DNA of 64,000 bases from Marinobacter sp. SS13-12 (GTDB lineage Bacteria; Pseudomonadota; Gammaproteobacteria; Pseudomonadales; Oleiphilaceae). Below are positions 55,714-63,997 of this stretch, piece after piece (the stretch's first letter is position 1; each line of letters starts with the position of its first letter). Where the stretch lies: assembly GCF_030227115.1 (NCBI RefSeq), contig NZ_JASSUA010000001.1, positions 2,232,001-2,296,000 on the forward strand. The letters run 5' to 3'. A program made the translations under genes and the position numbers. The notes below the pieces were generated by a model. That model saw only the letters and a list, made by a program, of their open reading frames with translations, ran no database searches and was not told the origin of the DNA.

Positions 55714-56772
55714 TCAGGCCGGCACGACCAGTGAGGCGTCCGGCTCAGGAACCCGGGCCATGGCCTGCTCGATAACCTCAATGCCGGAACCCGGCTTGTG
55801 GGCGTTCTCACTGATGTAGCGCCGGAACTGGCGGCCGCCGGGCTGGCCATGGAACAGGCCCATCAGGTGCCGGGACATATGGCTGAGGTAAACCCCCCGG
55901 TCCAGTTCATCCTGAATGAATGGTAATACCGCACGCAAGGCATCGTGCCGGGAACGGGCCGGTCCGGGTTGCCCGAAAAACTCGGTGTCCACACCAGCCA
56001 GCAGCCAGGGGTTGTGATAGGCCTCGCGGCCGAGCATGACGCCGTCGGTATGCTCAAGGTGTTGGCGGCACTCGTCGAAGGTCTTGATGCCGCCATTGAT
56101 GATGATTTCGAGATGGGGATAGCGGGCCTTGAGCCGATAGACCCAGTCGTACTTGAGCGGCGGTATGTCCCGGTTTTCCTTGGGGCTCAGCCCTTCCAGA
56201 ACGGCAATGCGGGCATGGACGATAAAGGTGCGACAGCCTGCCTCGGAGACCTTTTCAATGAATTCGCACAGTTCCTCCCAGGATTCCCGACCGTCAATTC
56301 CGATCCGGTGTTTTACCGTTACCGGAAGACCGGTGGCGTTGATCATCGCCCGCACGCCCTCGGCAACCTTGTCCGGGCAAGCCATCAGGCAGGCGCCGAT
56401 CATGTTGTTCTGCACCCGGTCGCTGGGGCAGCCCACATTCAGGTTTACTTCATCAAAACCGTATTGCTCCGCCAGCGCTGCGCAGTGAGCCAACTCCTGT
56501 GGATTGCTGCCGCCCAATTGCAGTGCCAGCGGGTATTCCGCCGCATCATGCCGCAGGAAACGCGACGTATCGCCATGAATCAACGCGCCAGTGGTGACCA
56601 TCTCGGTGTACAGCAGGGCGTGCCGGCTGAGCTGACGGGCCAGGTAGCGATAGTGGGACGTCGTCCAATCCATCATCGGGGCCACGCAGAACCTTCGTGA
56701 CGGCCCGAAACGGGTGTTTACCTGATTTTGCACTGTCTGTGCTGGCATATCTGTGGTGCTACTCGTGATCAT
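55714..56772 (-). CDS. dusA: tRNA-dihydrouridine(20/20a) synthase DusA
   Basis: 352 residues with FCVAPMMDWTTSHYRYLAR, the catalytic NVGCPSDRVQNN, VKHRIGID and IINGGIKT. It reduces U20/U20a in the D-loop of tRNAs with FMN and NADPH. The LQLGGSNPQELAHCA block is characteristic of DusA rather than DusB or DusC. The frame is open to a TTG at 56817; the ATG at 56772 is chosen with limited ribosome-site support, and 56748 is possible. A GCCCTGA/TCAGGGC dyad lies just past the stop. Confidence 0.93.
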   Translation of the reverse strand: MITSSTTDMPAQTVQNQVNTRFGPSRRFCVAPMMDWTTSHYRYLARQLSRHALLYTEMVTTGALIHGDTSRFLRHDAAEYPLALQLGGSNPQELAHCAALAEQYGFDEVNLNVGCPSDRVQNNMIGACLMACPDKVAEGVRAMINATGLPVTVKHRIGIDGRESWEELCEFIEKVSEAGCRTFIVHARIAVLEGLSPKENRDIPPLKYDWVYRLKARYPHLEIIINGGIKTFDECRQHLEHTDGVMLGREAYHNPWLLAGVDTEFFGQPGPARSRHDALRAVLPFIQDELDRGVYLSHMSRHLMGLFHGQPGGRQFRRYISENAHKPGSGIEVIEQAMARVPEPDASLVVPA

Positions 56773-56899
56773 TAACTGCCCAATCTGAATCTGTCTGTCA
56801 TTCGTCGCTGAGGTCAACGGATCAAATGAAAAGGGCTGCTATTCTATCAGGAAATCGGCGCGCCTGGCCGTAGGGCTTTGGCGAAACAAAGAGAACGTT

Positions 56900-57673
56900 A
56901 TGAACGAATGCATATTTATTACCGGCGCCGGTGCCGGAATCGGTCGCGCCACGGCCCGGCTTTTTGCTGCGGAAGGCTGGTTTGTCGGTGCGGCAGACAG
57001 GGACGCGGAGGCTCTGGAAGCCCTGCGCAATGAACTCGGAGCCGACAGGTGCAGTATTCATATCGCGGACGTTACCGATTCCCCGTCAGTAACGCAGGCG
57101 CTGGCGCAGTTTGCCGGGCACACCGGCGGCAGGTTGAAGGTGCTGCACAATAATGCCGGCATATTGAAAGTTGGCGCCTTTGACGGAATCAGCCCCGCCG
57201 TCCACCGCAGTGTGGTGGAGGTGAATGTGATTGGCCTGATGAATGTCCTTCATGCCGCTTTTCCCTACCTCAAGGCAACGCCTGGCGCGCAGGTGATCAA
57301 TATGAGCTCCGCGTCGGCGTCCTATGGTACCCCTGATTTCGCCTCCTATTCCGCCAGCAAGCACGCGGTGCGTGCACTGACCGAAGCGCTGGATATTGAA
57401 TGGGAGCAATATGATATAAAAGTGGGAGACCTGATGCCGCCGTTCGTGAATACCGGTATGGTTCAGTCCAATGAGGGGCGGTCAGCGCTGTTCGACAACC
57501 TGGGCATCAACCTGACCGCGGAAACCGTGGCTGCTGCGGTTCGGGATCAGGTCCGCAAGCCCCGGCTGCACCGTCCCATTTCGTTGCAGTTCCGGGCGCT
57601 CTGGCCCATTACCCGGACCGCGCCGATCGCTGTTACCCGGGCGGTTATGAAGCAGCTGTGGCGCAACGGTTAG
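56900..57673 (+). CDS. Short-chain dehydrogenase/reductase
   Basis: 257 residues, classical SDR: cofactor loop TGAGAGIG (8–15), NNAG, catalytic Ser137, Tyr150, Lys154 in YSASK. The acidic residue after strand 2 (AADRD) fits NAD(H) or a mixed choice. Substrate not identifiable. ATG well placed before the first strand; ribosome site GAGAACG. Stands alone, transcribed away from dusA. Confidence 0.88.
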   Translation: MNECIFITGAGAGIGRATARLFAAEGWFVGAADRDAEALEALRNELGADRCSIHIADVTDSPSVTQALAQFAGHTGGRLKVLHNNAGILKVGAFDGISPAVHRSVVEVNVIGLMNVLHAAFPYLKATPGAQVINMSSASASYGTPDFASYSASKHAVRALTEALDIEWEQYDIKVGDLMPPFVNTGMVQSNEGRSALFDNLGINLTAETVAAAVRDQVRKPRLHRPISLQFRALWPITRTAPIAVTRAVMKQLWRNG

Positions 57674-57773
57674 CAAGTTCTGGTGCCTGAAAATGACTTA
57701 TGACAACGAACTGACTTCCTGAATCCGCTAGGTTGGTTGGACGCACGGCAGCTATATTTTCAGGAGGTCAGTC

Positions 57774-58355
57774 ATGTCCGGTTCTGGCGATGCATTGGCG
57801 TCTTTGGAATTCTTTCCGTGGAGCCGGCATTTCGAGGTTGGCATCGAGGAGATCGATGAGCAGCACAAAATGCTCGTGAAGATTGTCAACAGGCTGGTCT
57901 GGCATTCTGTGTCTGACGTCCCCCAGTCCCGGGTTGATCAGATCCTCGATGAATTGCTGTCCTACGCCAATTATCACTTTACGTCGGAAGAACGCATCTG
58001 GAATTCGGCGTTTGGTGACGCGACCATTGCCCGCAACCACCACGACTCTCACCAGATGTTCTTTGCCCAGATTCAGACGCTTCGCAGCAGCGGCCAGTCC
58101 AAAGGCCAGATAATGTCTGATCTGTTTGATTTTCTCGCCCGCTGGCTGGCGTTTCATATTCTGGAATCGGATCGCCGGATGGCCATGACCGTCAAGGCTG
58201 TTGAGCAGGGAGCCTCCCTGGATGAAGCCAGAAAACAGGTTGATGACCAGTTGGGGGGCAGTGGGGGTGAGTTGATTTCGGCGTTGCTGGAAGTCTACAG
58301 TAAGCTCTCTTCGAGTACCGCGCAGTTGATGCGGGAAAACCTCACCAGAGAGTAA
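57774..58355 (+). CDS. Bacteriohemerythrin
   Basis: 193 residues. The di-iron ligands of the hemerythrin fold are visible: His in WSRHFEVGIEEIDEQHK (with Glu/His), then HF.SEE, HHDSHQMF and HILESD. Reversible O2 binding can serve storage, sensing or delivery to oxidases, as in Methylococcus; here a role in the oxidase chain or microaerobic taxis is only inference. It has about 60 extra C-terminal residues (helical, Ser/Gly-containing) beyond the 130-residue core. AGGAGG lies six bases before the ATG. Confidence 0.88.
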   Translation: MSGSGDALASLEFFPWSRHFEVGIEEIDEQHKMLVKIVNRLVWHSVSDVPQSRVDQILDELLSYANYHFTSEERIWNSAFGDATIARNHHDSHQMFFAQIQTLRSSGQSKGQIMSDLFDFLARWLAFHILESDRRMAMTVKAVEQGASLDEARKQVDDQLGGSGGELISALLEVYSKLSSSTAQLMRENLTRE

Positions 58356-58361
58356 GGTTCA

Positions 58362-59276
58362 ATGCCGGTAATGGTACAGGCGCTCACGCCTGTGTTTGTG
58401 TTGATACTGTTGGGCTACCTGTTCCGGCGCTGGCATTTTCCAGGGGACGACTTCTGGGTCCAGGCGGAGCGCTTCACTTACTACGTGCTCTTTCCGGCCA
58501 TGTTGATCTTCAAGCTGGGCCAGGCAAGGGTGCCGCCGTCGGCCTATGGCGACATCCTTATTCTTATCGTTGCCATGCTGGTGGCGATGACGCTGTTGCT
58601 TGCCGTCCTTCAGTGGATCTGGCGCTGGCCCGGGCCGGTTTTCTCCTCGGTATTCCAGGGCGGCATTCGCTTTAACTCCTACGTTGCCCTGGCGGCGGCA
58701 GGCATGTTGCTCGGTGATGAAGGCCTGTCGCTGATTGCCATTGCGGTGGCGGTGAAAGTTCCGTTACTCAACCTGCTGTGCATTCTGATGTTTTCCCTGG
58801 TGGCCGGGAACGGTGCAGTCAAGCTGAAACCGGTTGTCAGGGCCATTGTCTCCAATCCGTTGATTATCGGCTCGGTGGTCGGGATGGTCTGGAGCTATTT
58901 CCAGATCGGCTTTCATCCGCTGGTGGCCGGCATTCTTGAACCCTTGAGTGATCTGGCCCTGCCACTGGGACTGATGACCGTGGGCGCCGGGCTGCAACTG
59001 AAGGCGCTGCGTGGTGCTTCGATGCCTTTCCTGGTCTCCTCGACCGCCAAACTTGTCATTTTCCCCTTGCTGACGGCTGCTCTGGCGATACTGCTGGGTA
59101 TGGAAGGGATAATGGTTCAGGTGATCGTGTTGCTGGCAGCCCTGCCGACAGCCACCTCTTCCTACATCCTGGCGCGTCAGTTGGGTGGTGACGCGCCATT
59201 GATGGCAGGCATTATCAGTGGCCAGACATTGCTGGCCATGGTGACCATTCCGCTGTTACTGGGCGTTCTCTGGTAA
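58362..59276 (+). CDS. AEC-family transporter (auxin efflux carrier-like)
   Basis: 304 residues with ten predicted membrane helices in two five-helix repeats; begins VQALTPVFVLILLGYLFRR, typical of the AEC family, and has YYVLFPAMLIFKL and SNPLIIGSVVGM. Bacterial members carry malate and other carboxylates or amino acids; substrate unknown. Only 6 bp after the hemerythrin gene, so probably co-transcribed. Its last 21 bp overlap the znuA tail on the other strand. Confidence 0.87.
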   Translation: MPVMVQALTPVFVLILLGYLFRRWHFPGDDFWVQAERFTYYVLFPAMLIFKLGQARVPPSAYGDILILIVAMLVAMTLLLAVLQWIWRWPGPVFSSVFQGGIRFNSYVALAAAGMLLGDEGLSLIAIAVAVKVPLLNLLCILMFSLVAGNGAVKLKPVVRAIVSNPLIIGSVVGMVWSYFQIGFHPLVAGILEPLSDLALPLGLMTVGAGLQLKALRGASMPFLVSSTAKLVIFPLLTAALAILLGMEGIMVQVIVLLAALPTATSSYILARQLGGDAPLMAGIISGQTLLAMVTIPLLLGVLW

Positions 59277-60188
59277 ACACCTGAGCACCGCGTCTGCCAG
59301 GCCCTGCTGGAATGTGATATACCCGTCGCGGCCGGGCTCGATGTTAGTGGCAAGCGGATCCCAGGTGCTGAAGGTAATATCCAGGCCTTCAGTGATCGAG
59401 CGCCACCACTGGCGATTGAACTGGGGTTCCGTCATCAGACAGGGATGGTTGGCCTCCTGCAGCTTCTGTTGCACCTCTGCAATATGCCGGGCGCCCGGAG
59501 ACAACTCGGGGTTCAGGGTCAGGATACCTTGCAGTGTCAGGCCATAGTGCTCTGCGAATCGCGTGAACGCATCGTGGTAGGTGAACAGGTCGATCTCTGC
59601 CACAGGCTTCAGTCGGGTGGTAATGTCACTTTCGGTGGTGGACAGGTCTCGCTCAAACCTTTTCAGGTTGGCGTCAAGGGCAGCCGCGTCGGCGCCATCC
59701 TGCTGCACGAGTACCTTGTGAATATCCCTTGCCATATCCAGTGCCAGTGCGGGGTCCAGCCAGATATGCGGGTCATCTCCGTCGCCGTGATCATGGCCGT
59801 GCCCGGCGTGATCATCATGACCACCGTGATCATCTTCGGTTTCAATCTCGGGTACATCTTCCCCGTGCATCAGTGAGTAGGTGCGGTCCCGAAACTCATT
59901 GCCGCTGAGCAGGCGTGTGAGAAAGGTTTCCAGCTCCGGCCCCACCCAGAAAATGGCGTCAGCATTCTCCAGGGCCCGGCGCTGAGAGGGTTTCATGGTG
60001 TAGTTGTGGGGGCTGGCGCCGGGCTGGACCAGTGTTGTTATTTCCACATCATCCGCCGCCACGGCTTTTACCAGCAATTCGATGGGTTTGAGTGACGTGA
60101 CAACCTGGGTGGCCGCCAGGGCAGTGGCGGATCCGAGGAGTGCGGCGCATCCCAGTGCGGTGGCGCCGACAAAGCGTTTGGCGATCAT
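59256..60188 (-). CDS. znuA: Zinc ABC transporter substrate-binding protein ZnuA
   Basis: 310 residues from the ATG at 60188 (signal peptide, cleavage near ALAATQ). The cluster-9 fold shows the metal ligand His in ASPHNYTM, YHDAFTRFAEHYG and the ending Asp site. A His/Asp-rich loop at about residues 110–135 (HGGHDDHAGHGHDHGDGDD) is the usual zinc-capturing loop. It collects Zn2+ in the periplasm for ZnuBC. znuB, znuC and zur are not in this window, so the gene is separated from the rest. Expression should be repressed by Zur through the box at 60219–60231. Confidence 0.94.
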   Translation of the reverse strand: MIAKRFVGATALGCAALLGSATALAATQVVTSLKPIELLVKAVAADDVEITTLVQPGASPHNYTMKPSQRRALENADAIFWVGPELETFLTRLLSGNEFRDRTYSLMHGEDVPEIETEDDHGGHDDHAGHGHDHGDGDDPHIWLDPALALDMARDIHKVLVQQDGADAAALDANLKRFERDLSTTESDITTRLKPVAEIDLFTYHDAFTRFAEHYGLTLQGILTLNPELSPGARHIAEVQQKLQEANHPCLMTEPQFNRQWWRSITEGLDITFSTWDPLATNIEPGRDGYITFQQGLADAVLRCLPENAQ

Positions 60189-60218
60189 AGTAGGTAAGGT
60201 CTCCAGAATTGATGGTAC

Positions 60219-60231
60219 GTTATAATATAAC
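60219..60231. promoter_or_regulatory. Zur-type operator upstream of znuA
   Basis: GTTATAATATAAC, a perfect palindrome apart from the centre, is the core of the gammaproteobacterial Zur box (TGTTATAATATAACA-like). It overlaps the likely -10 (TATTAT on the minus strand), 31 bp from the znuA ATG. It is 120 bp from gltX, which is divergent. Confidence 0.75.
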
Positions 60232-60350
60232 AATAAGGCGCCCGGATAAAATGGATTGTCGCCGGCCCATGCGAAATCCGCCCGTGGCCGGTATAATGCG
60301 TGGCCTTTAACGCACAGCCTTTACCAGGCAGTAACCTTCAGGATGCTTTC

Positions 60351-61835
60351 ATGACCGTACGTACCCGAATCGCACCGTCCCCCACCGGTGATCCCCACGT
60401 TGGTACCGCCTTCGTGGCGCTGTTTAATCTGTGCTTTGCCCGACAACACGGCGGCCAGTTTATTCTGCGGATTGAAGATACGGATCAGGTCCGCAGTACC
60501 GATGAATCCGAACAGGACATCCTGCAAGCCCTGCGCTGGTTGGGACTTGAGTGGGACGAGGGCCCTGATGTGGGTGGTCCTCATGGCCCCTACAGGCAGT
60601 CAGAGCGCAAGGACTCTTACCGCCAGTACGCGCTGGATCTCGTCACCAGGGGGCATGCCTTTTATTGTTTTCGTACCCCGGAAGAGCTGGACGCCATCCG
60701 CGAGGAGCGCAAGGCCCAGGGCCTGAATCCCGGCATCAAGGGTGACCTGGAGTTGCCGGAAGAAGAGGTCAAGCGCCGCCTGGATGCGGGCGACCCGTAT
60801 GTGATTCGCATGAAAGTGCCGGAACACGGCGTCTGCGAGATCGAGGACATGCTCCGTGGCACCATCGAGATCGACTGGTCCCAGGTAGACAGCCAGATCC
60901 TGCTGAAGTCCGACGGCATGCCCACCTACCATCTGGCCAACGTGGTGGACGATCACCTGATGGAAATCACCCACGTGCTGCGTGGCGAAGAATGGATCAA
61001 CTCCGCCCCCAAGCACAAACTGCTGTATGAGTATTTTGGCTGGGATATGCCGGTGCTGTGCCATCTGCCGCTGCTGCGTAACCCGGACAAGAGCAAGCTG
61101 TCCAAGCGCAAGAACCCCACCAGCATCAATTTCTACGAGCGCATGGGCTTCCTGCCGGAGGCGGTGACCAACTACCTGGGCCGTATGGGCTGGTCCATGC
61201 CGGACGAAAGAGAGAAATTTACACTAGATGAAATGATCGAGAACTTCGACATCCAGCGTGTCTCCCTGGGTGGCCCGGTTTTCGATGTGGAGAAACTGCG
61301 CTGGCTCAACGGCCAGTGGATCCGCGACGAGCTCAGTGATGAGCAGTTTATCGAGCGCATGCGCCACTGGTGGTTCAACGAGCAGGCCCTGCGGGACCTG
61401 GTGCCCCATATCAAGGGCAGGGCGGAAGTGTTCAGCGACGTGGCCCCGATGGCCTCGTTCATGTTCTCCGGCATGCTCAACCTCAAGCCGGAAGATTTCA
61501 GCCACAACAAGCTTGACGAAGCCCAGGTCAAACGGGTGCTCCAGTTCACCCTATGGAAACTGGAGGCCCAGCGCCACTGGAGCAAAGACAACATTTTTGC
61601 CGACATCAAAACCCTGGCCAAGTCCATGGAACTGAAAATGGGCGACTTCATGTTCGCTATCTTCGTGGCCATCGCCGGCACCCCCAATTCCTGGTCGGTG
61701 ATGGACTCAATGGCCATTCTCGGCCCGGACATGACCCGCTCCCGCCTGCGCCATGCTCTTGAAGTGATGGGCGGTTTCTCCAAGAAGGAAACCAAGCGGG
61801 TAGAGAAGGAGTATGCAGCGTTGCTTGCCGAGTAA
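60351..61835 (+). CDS. gltX: Glutamyl-tRNA synthetase
   Basis: 494 residues. The HIGH-type motif reads [18 protein letters not shown] and the KMSKS-type motif SKLSKRKNP; the helical anticodon-binding domain covers about 340–494. It charges tRNA-Glu, one of which is encoded 195 bp downstream. The ATG at 60351 with AGGA eight bases upstream fits the family start; a GTG at 60300 is not needed. A TATAAT at 60292–60297 could be its -10, without a clear -35. Confidence 0.97.
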   Translation: MTVRTRIAPSPTGDPHVGTAFVALFNLCFARQHGGQFILRIEDTDQVRSTDESEQDILQALRWLGLEWDEGPDVGGPHGPYRQSERKDSYRQYALDLVTRGHAFYCFRTPEELDAIREERKAQGLNPGIKGDLELPEEEVKRRLDAGDPYVIRMKVPEHGVCEIEDMLRGTIEIDWSQVDSQILLKSDGMPTYHLANVVDDHLMEITHVLRGEEWINSAPKHKLLYEYFGWDMPVLCHLPLLRNPDKSKLSKRKNPTSINFYERMGFLPEAVTNYLGRMGWSMPDEREKFTLDEMIENFDIQRVSLGGPVFDVEKLRWLNGQWIRDELSDEQFIERMRHWWFNEQALRDLVPHIKGRAEVFSDVAPMASFMFSGMLNLKPEDFSHNKLDEAQVKRVLQFTLWKLEAQRHWSKDNIFADIKTLAKSMELKMGDFMFAIFVAIAGTPNSWSVMDSMAILGPDMTRSRLRHALEVMGGFSKKETKRVEKEYAALLAE

Positions 61836-61905
61836 CCAGATTGGTGAATAAGTAAACGGCCTGGGCAGGGATGTTCACGAAACTGAAAAAACGTTGGAAA
61901 AAAGG

Positions 61906-61934
61906 TTGACGCCCCAGGGGCCGATCCTTAATAT
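61906..61934 (+). promoter_or_regulatory. Promoter of the tRNA-Ala/tRNA-Glu operon
   Basis: TTGACG (61906–61911), 17-bp spacer, TAATAT (61929–61934), 13 bp before the tRNA-Ala 5' end. The GC-containing ACGCAGCCG discriminator region fits a growth-rate controlled stable-RNA promoter. Confidence 0.75.
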
Positions 61935-61947
61935 ACGCAGCCGTTGA

Positions 61948-62023
61948 GGGGCCATAGCTCAGCTGGGAGAGCGCAACACTGGCAGTGTTGAGGTCAGCGG
62001 TTCGATCCCGCTTGGCTCCACCA
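61948..62023 (+). tRNA. tRNA-Ala (anticodon GGC)
   Basis: 76 nt with encoded CCA. Acceptor GGGGCCA/TGGCTCC, anticodon stem CAACA/TGTTG with loop CTGGCAG (anticodon GGC), T-loop TTCGATC. The G·U pair near the acceptor end is expected for alanine tRNAs. Confidence 0.97.
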
Positions 62024-62030
62024 ATTTCTA

Positions 62031-62106
62031 GTCCCCTTCGTCTAGTGGCCTAGGACTCCGCCCTTTCACGGCGGCAACAGGGGTTCGAACCCCCTAGGGG
62101 ACGCCA
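62031..62106 (+). tRNA. tRNA-Glu (anticodon TTC)
   Basis: 76 nt with encoded CCA. Acceptor GTCCCCT/AGGGGAC, anticodon stem CCGCC/GGCGG with loop CTTTCAC (anticodon TTC), T-loop TTCGAAC. Seven bases after tRNA-Ala, so one transcript. Confidence 0.97.
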
Positions 62107-62110
62107 ATAC

Positions 62111-62139
62111 GGCTTATCGGTTTAGTCCACCGGTAGGCC
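62111..62139 (+). other. Hairpin in the 3' trailer of the tRNA transcript
   Basis: GGCTTATCGGT and ACCGGTAGGCC pair over 11 bases (two G·U pairs in RNA) around a TTAGTCC loop. It lies 4 bases after the tRNA-Glu CCA and just before the intrinsic terminator, so the cut-off trailer would be a stable double-hairpin RNA of about 60 nt. Confidence 0.55.
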
Positions 62140-62142
62140 ATC

Positions 62143-62170
62143 AAAAAAACCGCCTTCGGGCGGTTTTTTT
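62143..62170. terminator. Intrinsic terminator, bidirectional
   Basis: A-run, ACCGCC, TTCG tetraloop, GGCGGT and T-run. Ends the tRNA transcript on the plus strand; on the minus strand it also ends the QueD-like gene, whose stop is at 62187. Confidence 0.95.
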
Positions 62171-62186
62171 GTGCTTGCAAGAAACC

Positions 62187-63038
62187 TCAGCGAGAAGCAA
62201 TAGCGCCTTTGCCAACCCCCTCATAGGCCTTCACTCGAATAATATCCTCCGGAAACTCGGCCTTAAGCTGCTCGGCTATGTGCGCAGCAATCAGCTCCAC
62301 CGTCGTATCGGAATCCAGCATATAAACCCGACTCTCCGGCAGCGTCAGCGCAAATTCTCCCTGGTTTGCCTCATACTCGAAGGTCACATATTCCGTGCCG
62401 TCCGCGGCTACCCAGCGCTGGGTTACATCTTCCTCGGACCCCACGTAGATATCCTGCCACAACTTCGCCCAGCGGTTTTCAAGATCCCGGTCGCGATGAC
62501 CGTTGCGGTCAATCCGGATCGGGGAGCGGTGTCCGTGAGCAATCCTCTGGCAGTTACCCAGGTGTTTCTTCAGGCCATGAACGTAATGGTAGTAGGCACC
62601 TTCAATCACATCTTCCCGCAGTGAAATCTCCACGTCGGTCACATTGGCGGGAAGCACTGCCCGCAATTCGTGCTCCAGCAGAGTAGCGACCGCAGATGGA
62701 ACCACCCGTTGAGAGGACAGCCAGACCACGGCCTCGTCCGGAGATTGATGAAGAATGCGGGTGCCGTCTGTCAGGTGCCACATAAAGCTTTCCGGCTCGT
62801 CTTCGTTCCATTCGAGCCCGCTATAGCCCCGGGGGATCACCAGGCGGTGATCCACTCGCTCATCAATTACCCGCTTGATGGTGCGTTTGACGTTACTGAA
62901 ATCAAACACCATACCCTGGTCGTCCAGCTCGCCACCCAGAACCACGTCCACAATCCAGCTTTCGCCCACGAGCCCGCGGGAGGCGTCCAGATAGGCAAAG
63001 TCGATAACCGTCAGATTGTCTACGAAAAGGTGGTTCAT
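62187..63038 (-). CDS. 6-carboxytetrahydropterin synthase-like protein, tandem T-fold
   Basis: 283 residues from the ATG at 63038 (the frame is open to 63290, over the neighbour's start). Two QueD/PTPS-like halves: residues about 1–140 have GMVFDFSNVKRTIK and VDHRLVIP but no CxxxHGH; residues about 150–283 have NCQRIAHGHRSPIRI, the zinc/Cys motif. The normal single QueD is about 120–140. A catalytic site may form between halves. It may belong to queuosine synthesis or a related pterin reaction; no other que genes nearby. Weak ribosome site. Confidence 0.8.
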   Translation of the reverse strand: MNHLFVDNLTVIDFAYLDASRGLVGESWIVDVVLGGELDDQGMVFDFSNVKRTIKRVIDERVDHRLVIPRGYSGLEWNEDEPESFMWHLTDGTRILHQSPDEAVVWLSSQRVVPSAVATLLEHELRAVLPANVTDVEISLREDVIEGAYYHYVHGLKKHLGNCQRIAHGHRSPIRIDRNGHRDRDLENRWAKLWQDIYVGSEEDVTQRWVAADGTEYVTFEYEANQGEFALTLPESRVYMLDSDTTVELIAAHIAEQLKAEFPEDIIRVKAYEGVGKGAIASR

Positions 63039-63148
63039 CGGAGGGGCCCGGGAAGATGAGGTTGATTGATGGGCGGATTCTAGCAAAAATCCGCCAACGC
63101 TAGCAGCTTTGCATGGGGTGCGTGGTGAAAACAACGGAGCAGGTGAGA

Positions 63149-63760
63149 ATGGAAAAGACCGATGAAGATCGCCATGATGCCTTTCCCGCACTGGTGTTGG
63201 CCGCCGGCGCGTCCCGGAGGATGGGCAGATCAAAGGCCTTGTTGCCGGTGCATTCGGGCACGCTACTGGATCACGCCATTGGCCAGGCAAAGCTGCTGGG
63301 TGCCCCGGTCACTGTCGTTGCGGGCGGTTGGTACCCGCTGGTTCGCTATCGTTGCCGTGTGCAACCGTCAGCCTGGGTATTTAACAGGGATTGGCACGAA
63401 GGTATGTCGGCCTCGTTGAAAGCCGGTGTTGGAAGTCTGGGGGCGCATGCCAAAGGGGTGTTTGTGGTGTTGCTGGACCAACCCCTGATTGAATCCGGCG
63501 CGTTGACCGCACTGGCGCAGGCGGCCAGAAACAACCCCTCGCAACCTGTGGCGGCAGATCTGCACGGCAAACCTGGCGCACCGGCCTATATCCCCAGGCG
63601 TTTGTGGCCTCAGGTAATGATGCTGGAAGGGGACAGAGGGGCGGCTGCCATCCTTGCGAGCAACGGCGCCATCAGGATTGCCATGGCTGGCGCCGGTTCG
63701 GATGTGGATACGCCCGCAGACTGGTGCCGTGTCAGCCGTCAGTTACCCGAACAGCCCTGA
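63149..63760 (+). CDS. MobA/MocA-like nucleotidyltransferase
   Basis: 203 residues with ALVLAAGASRRMGRSKALLP, the nucleotide-binding start of the molybdenum-cofactor nucleotidyltransferases, then VVLLDQPLI and GKPGAPAYIPRR. MocA attaches CMP and MobA GMP to molybdopterin; the size and HG-P motif fit the MocA-like group, but other NTP transferases cannot be excluded. Frame is open upstream to the ATG at 63113; the one at 63149 has GGAG/AGGTGAG just upstream. Its last 18 bp overlap the next gene on the other strand. Confidence 0.85.
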   Translation: MEKTDEDRHDAFPALVLAAGASRRMGRSKALLPVHSGTLLDHAIGQAKLLGAPVTVVAGGWYPLVRYRCRVQPSAWVFNRDWHEGMSASLKAGVGSLGAHAKGVFVVLLDQPLIESGALTALAQAARNNPSQPVAADLHGKPGAPAYIPRRLWPQVMMLEGDRGAAAILASNGAIRIAMAGAGSDVDTPADWCRVSRQLPEQP

Positions 63761-63997
63761 CAACCAGGCGATGCCCACTGCAAAAATGCCCAGGCTGGCG
63801 GCCAGCCCCATGGTGTAGATGCGGGACGTGGCCGAACGCTGCTGGGATACAAACAGGTCGATAGTGCGCTGGGCGATGTCCTCGGCGGTTTCCCGGGAGA
63901 TCTCGTGGGCCTGCTGTATGGCTTCTGATTGCAGGGTCTGCCAGAACTCGGTATCAATGGTCTGTACGCTGGTGATGTGGTCTTTGAGTTCCGCCAT
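63743..63997 (-). CDS. Small tail-anchored membrane protein, unrecognised
   Basis: 84 residues, complete within the window: helical, amphipathic N-terminal part (about 1–58; Glu/Gln/Thr-rich) and one C-terminal membrane helix (about 61–81, GLAASLGIFAVGIAWLSGLF). No signal peptide. I do not recognise the family. It overlaps the nucleotidyltransferase by 18 bp tail to tail. The right edge of the window cuts the upstream context, so promoter and operon status are unknown. Confidence 0.65.
   Translation of the reverse strand: MAELKDHITSVQTIDTEFWQTLQSEAIQQAHEISRETAEDIAQRTIDLFVSQQRSATSRIYTMGLAASLGIFAVGIAWLSGLFG

Noticed and set aside
55674..55714. GCCCTGA/TCAGGGC dyad after dusA as terminator
   Set aside because: A loop of over 20 bases and no T-run on the minus strand; not convincing as an intrinsic terminator.
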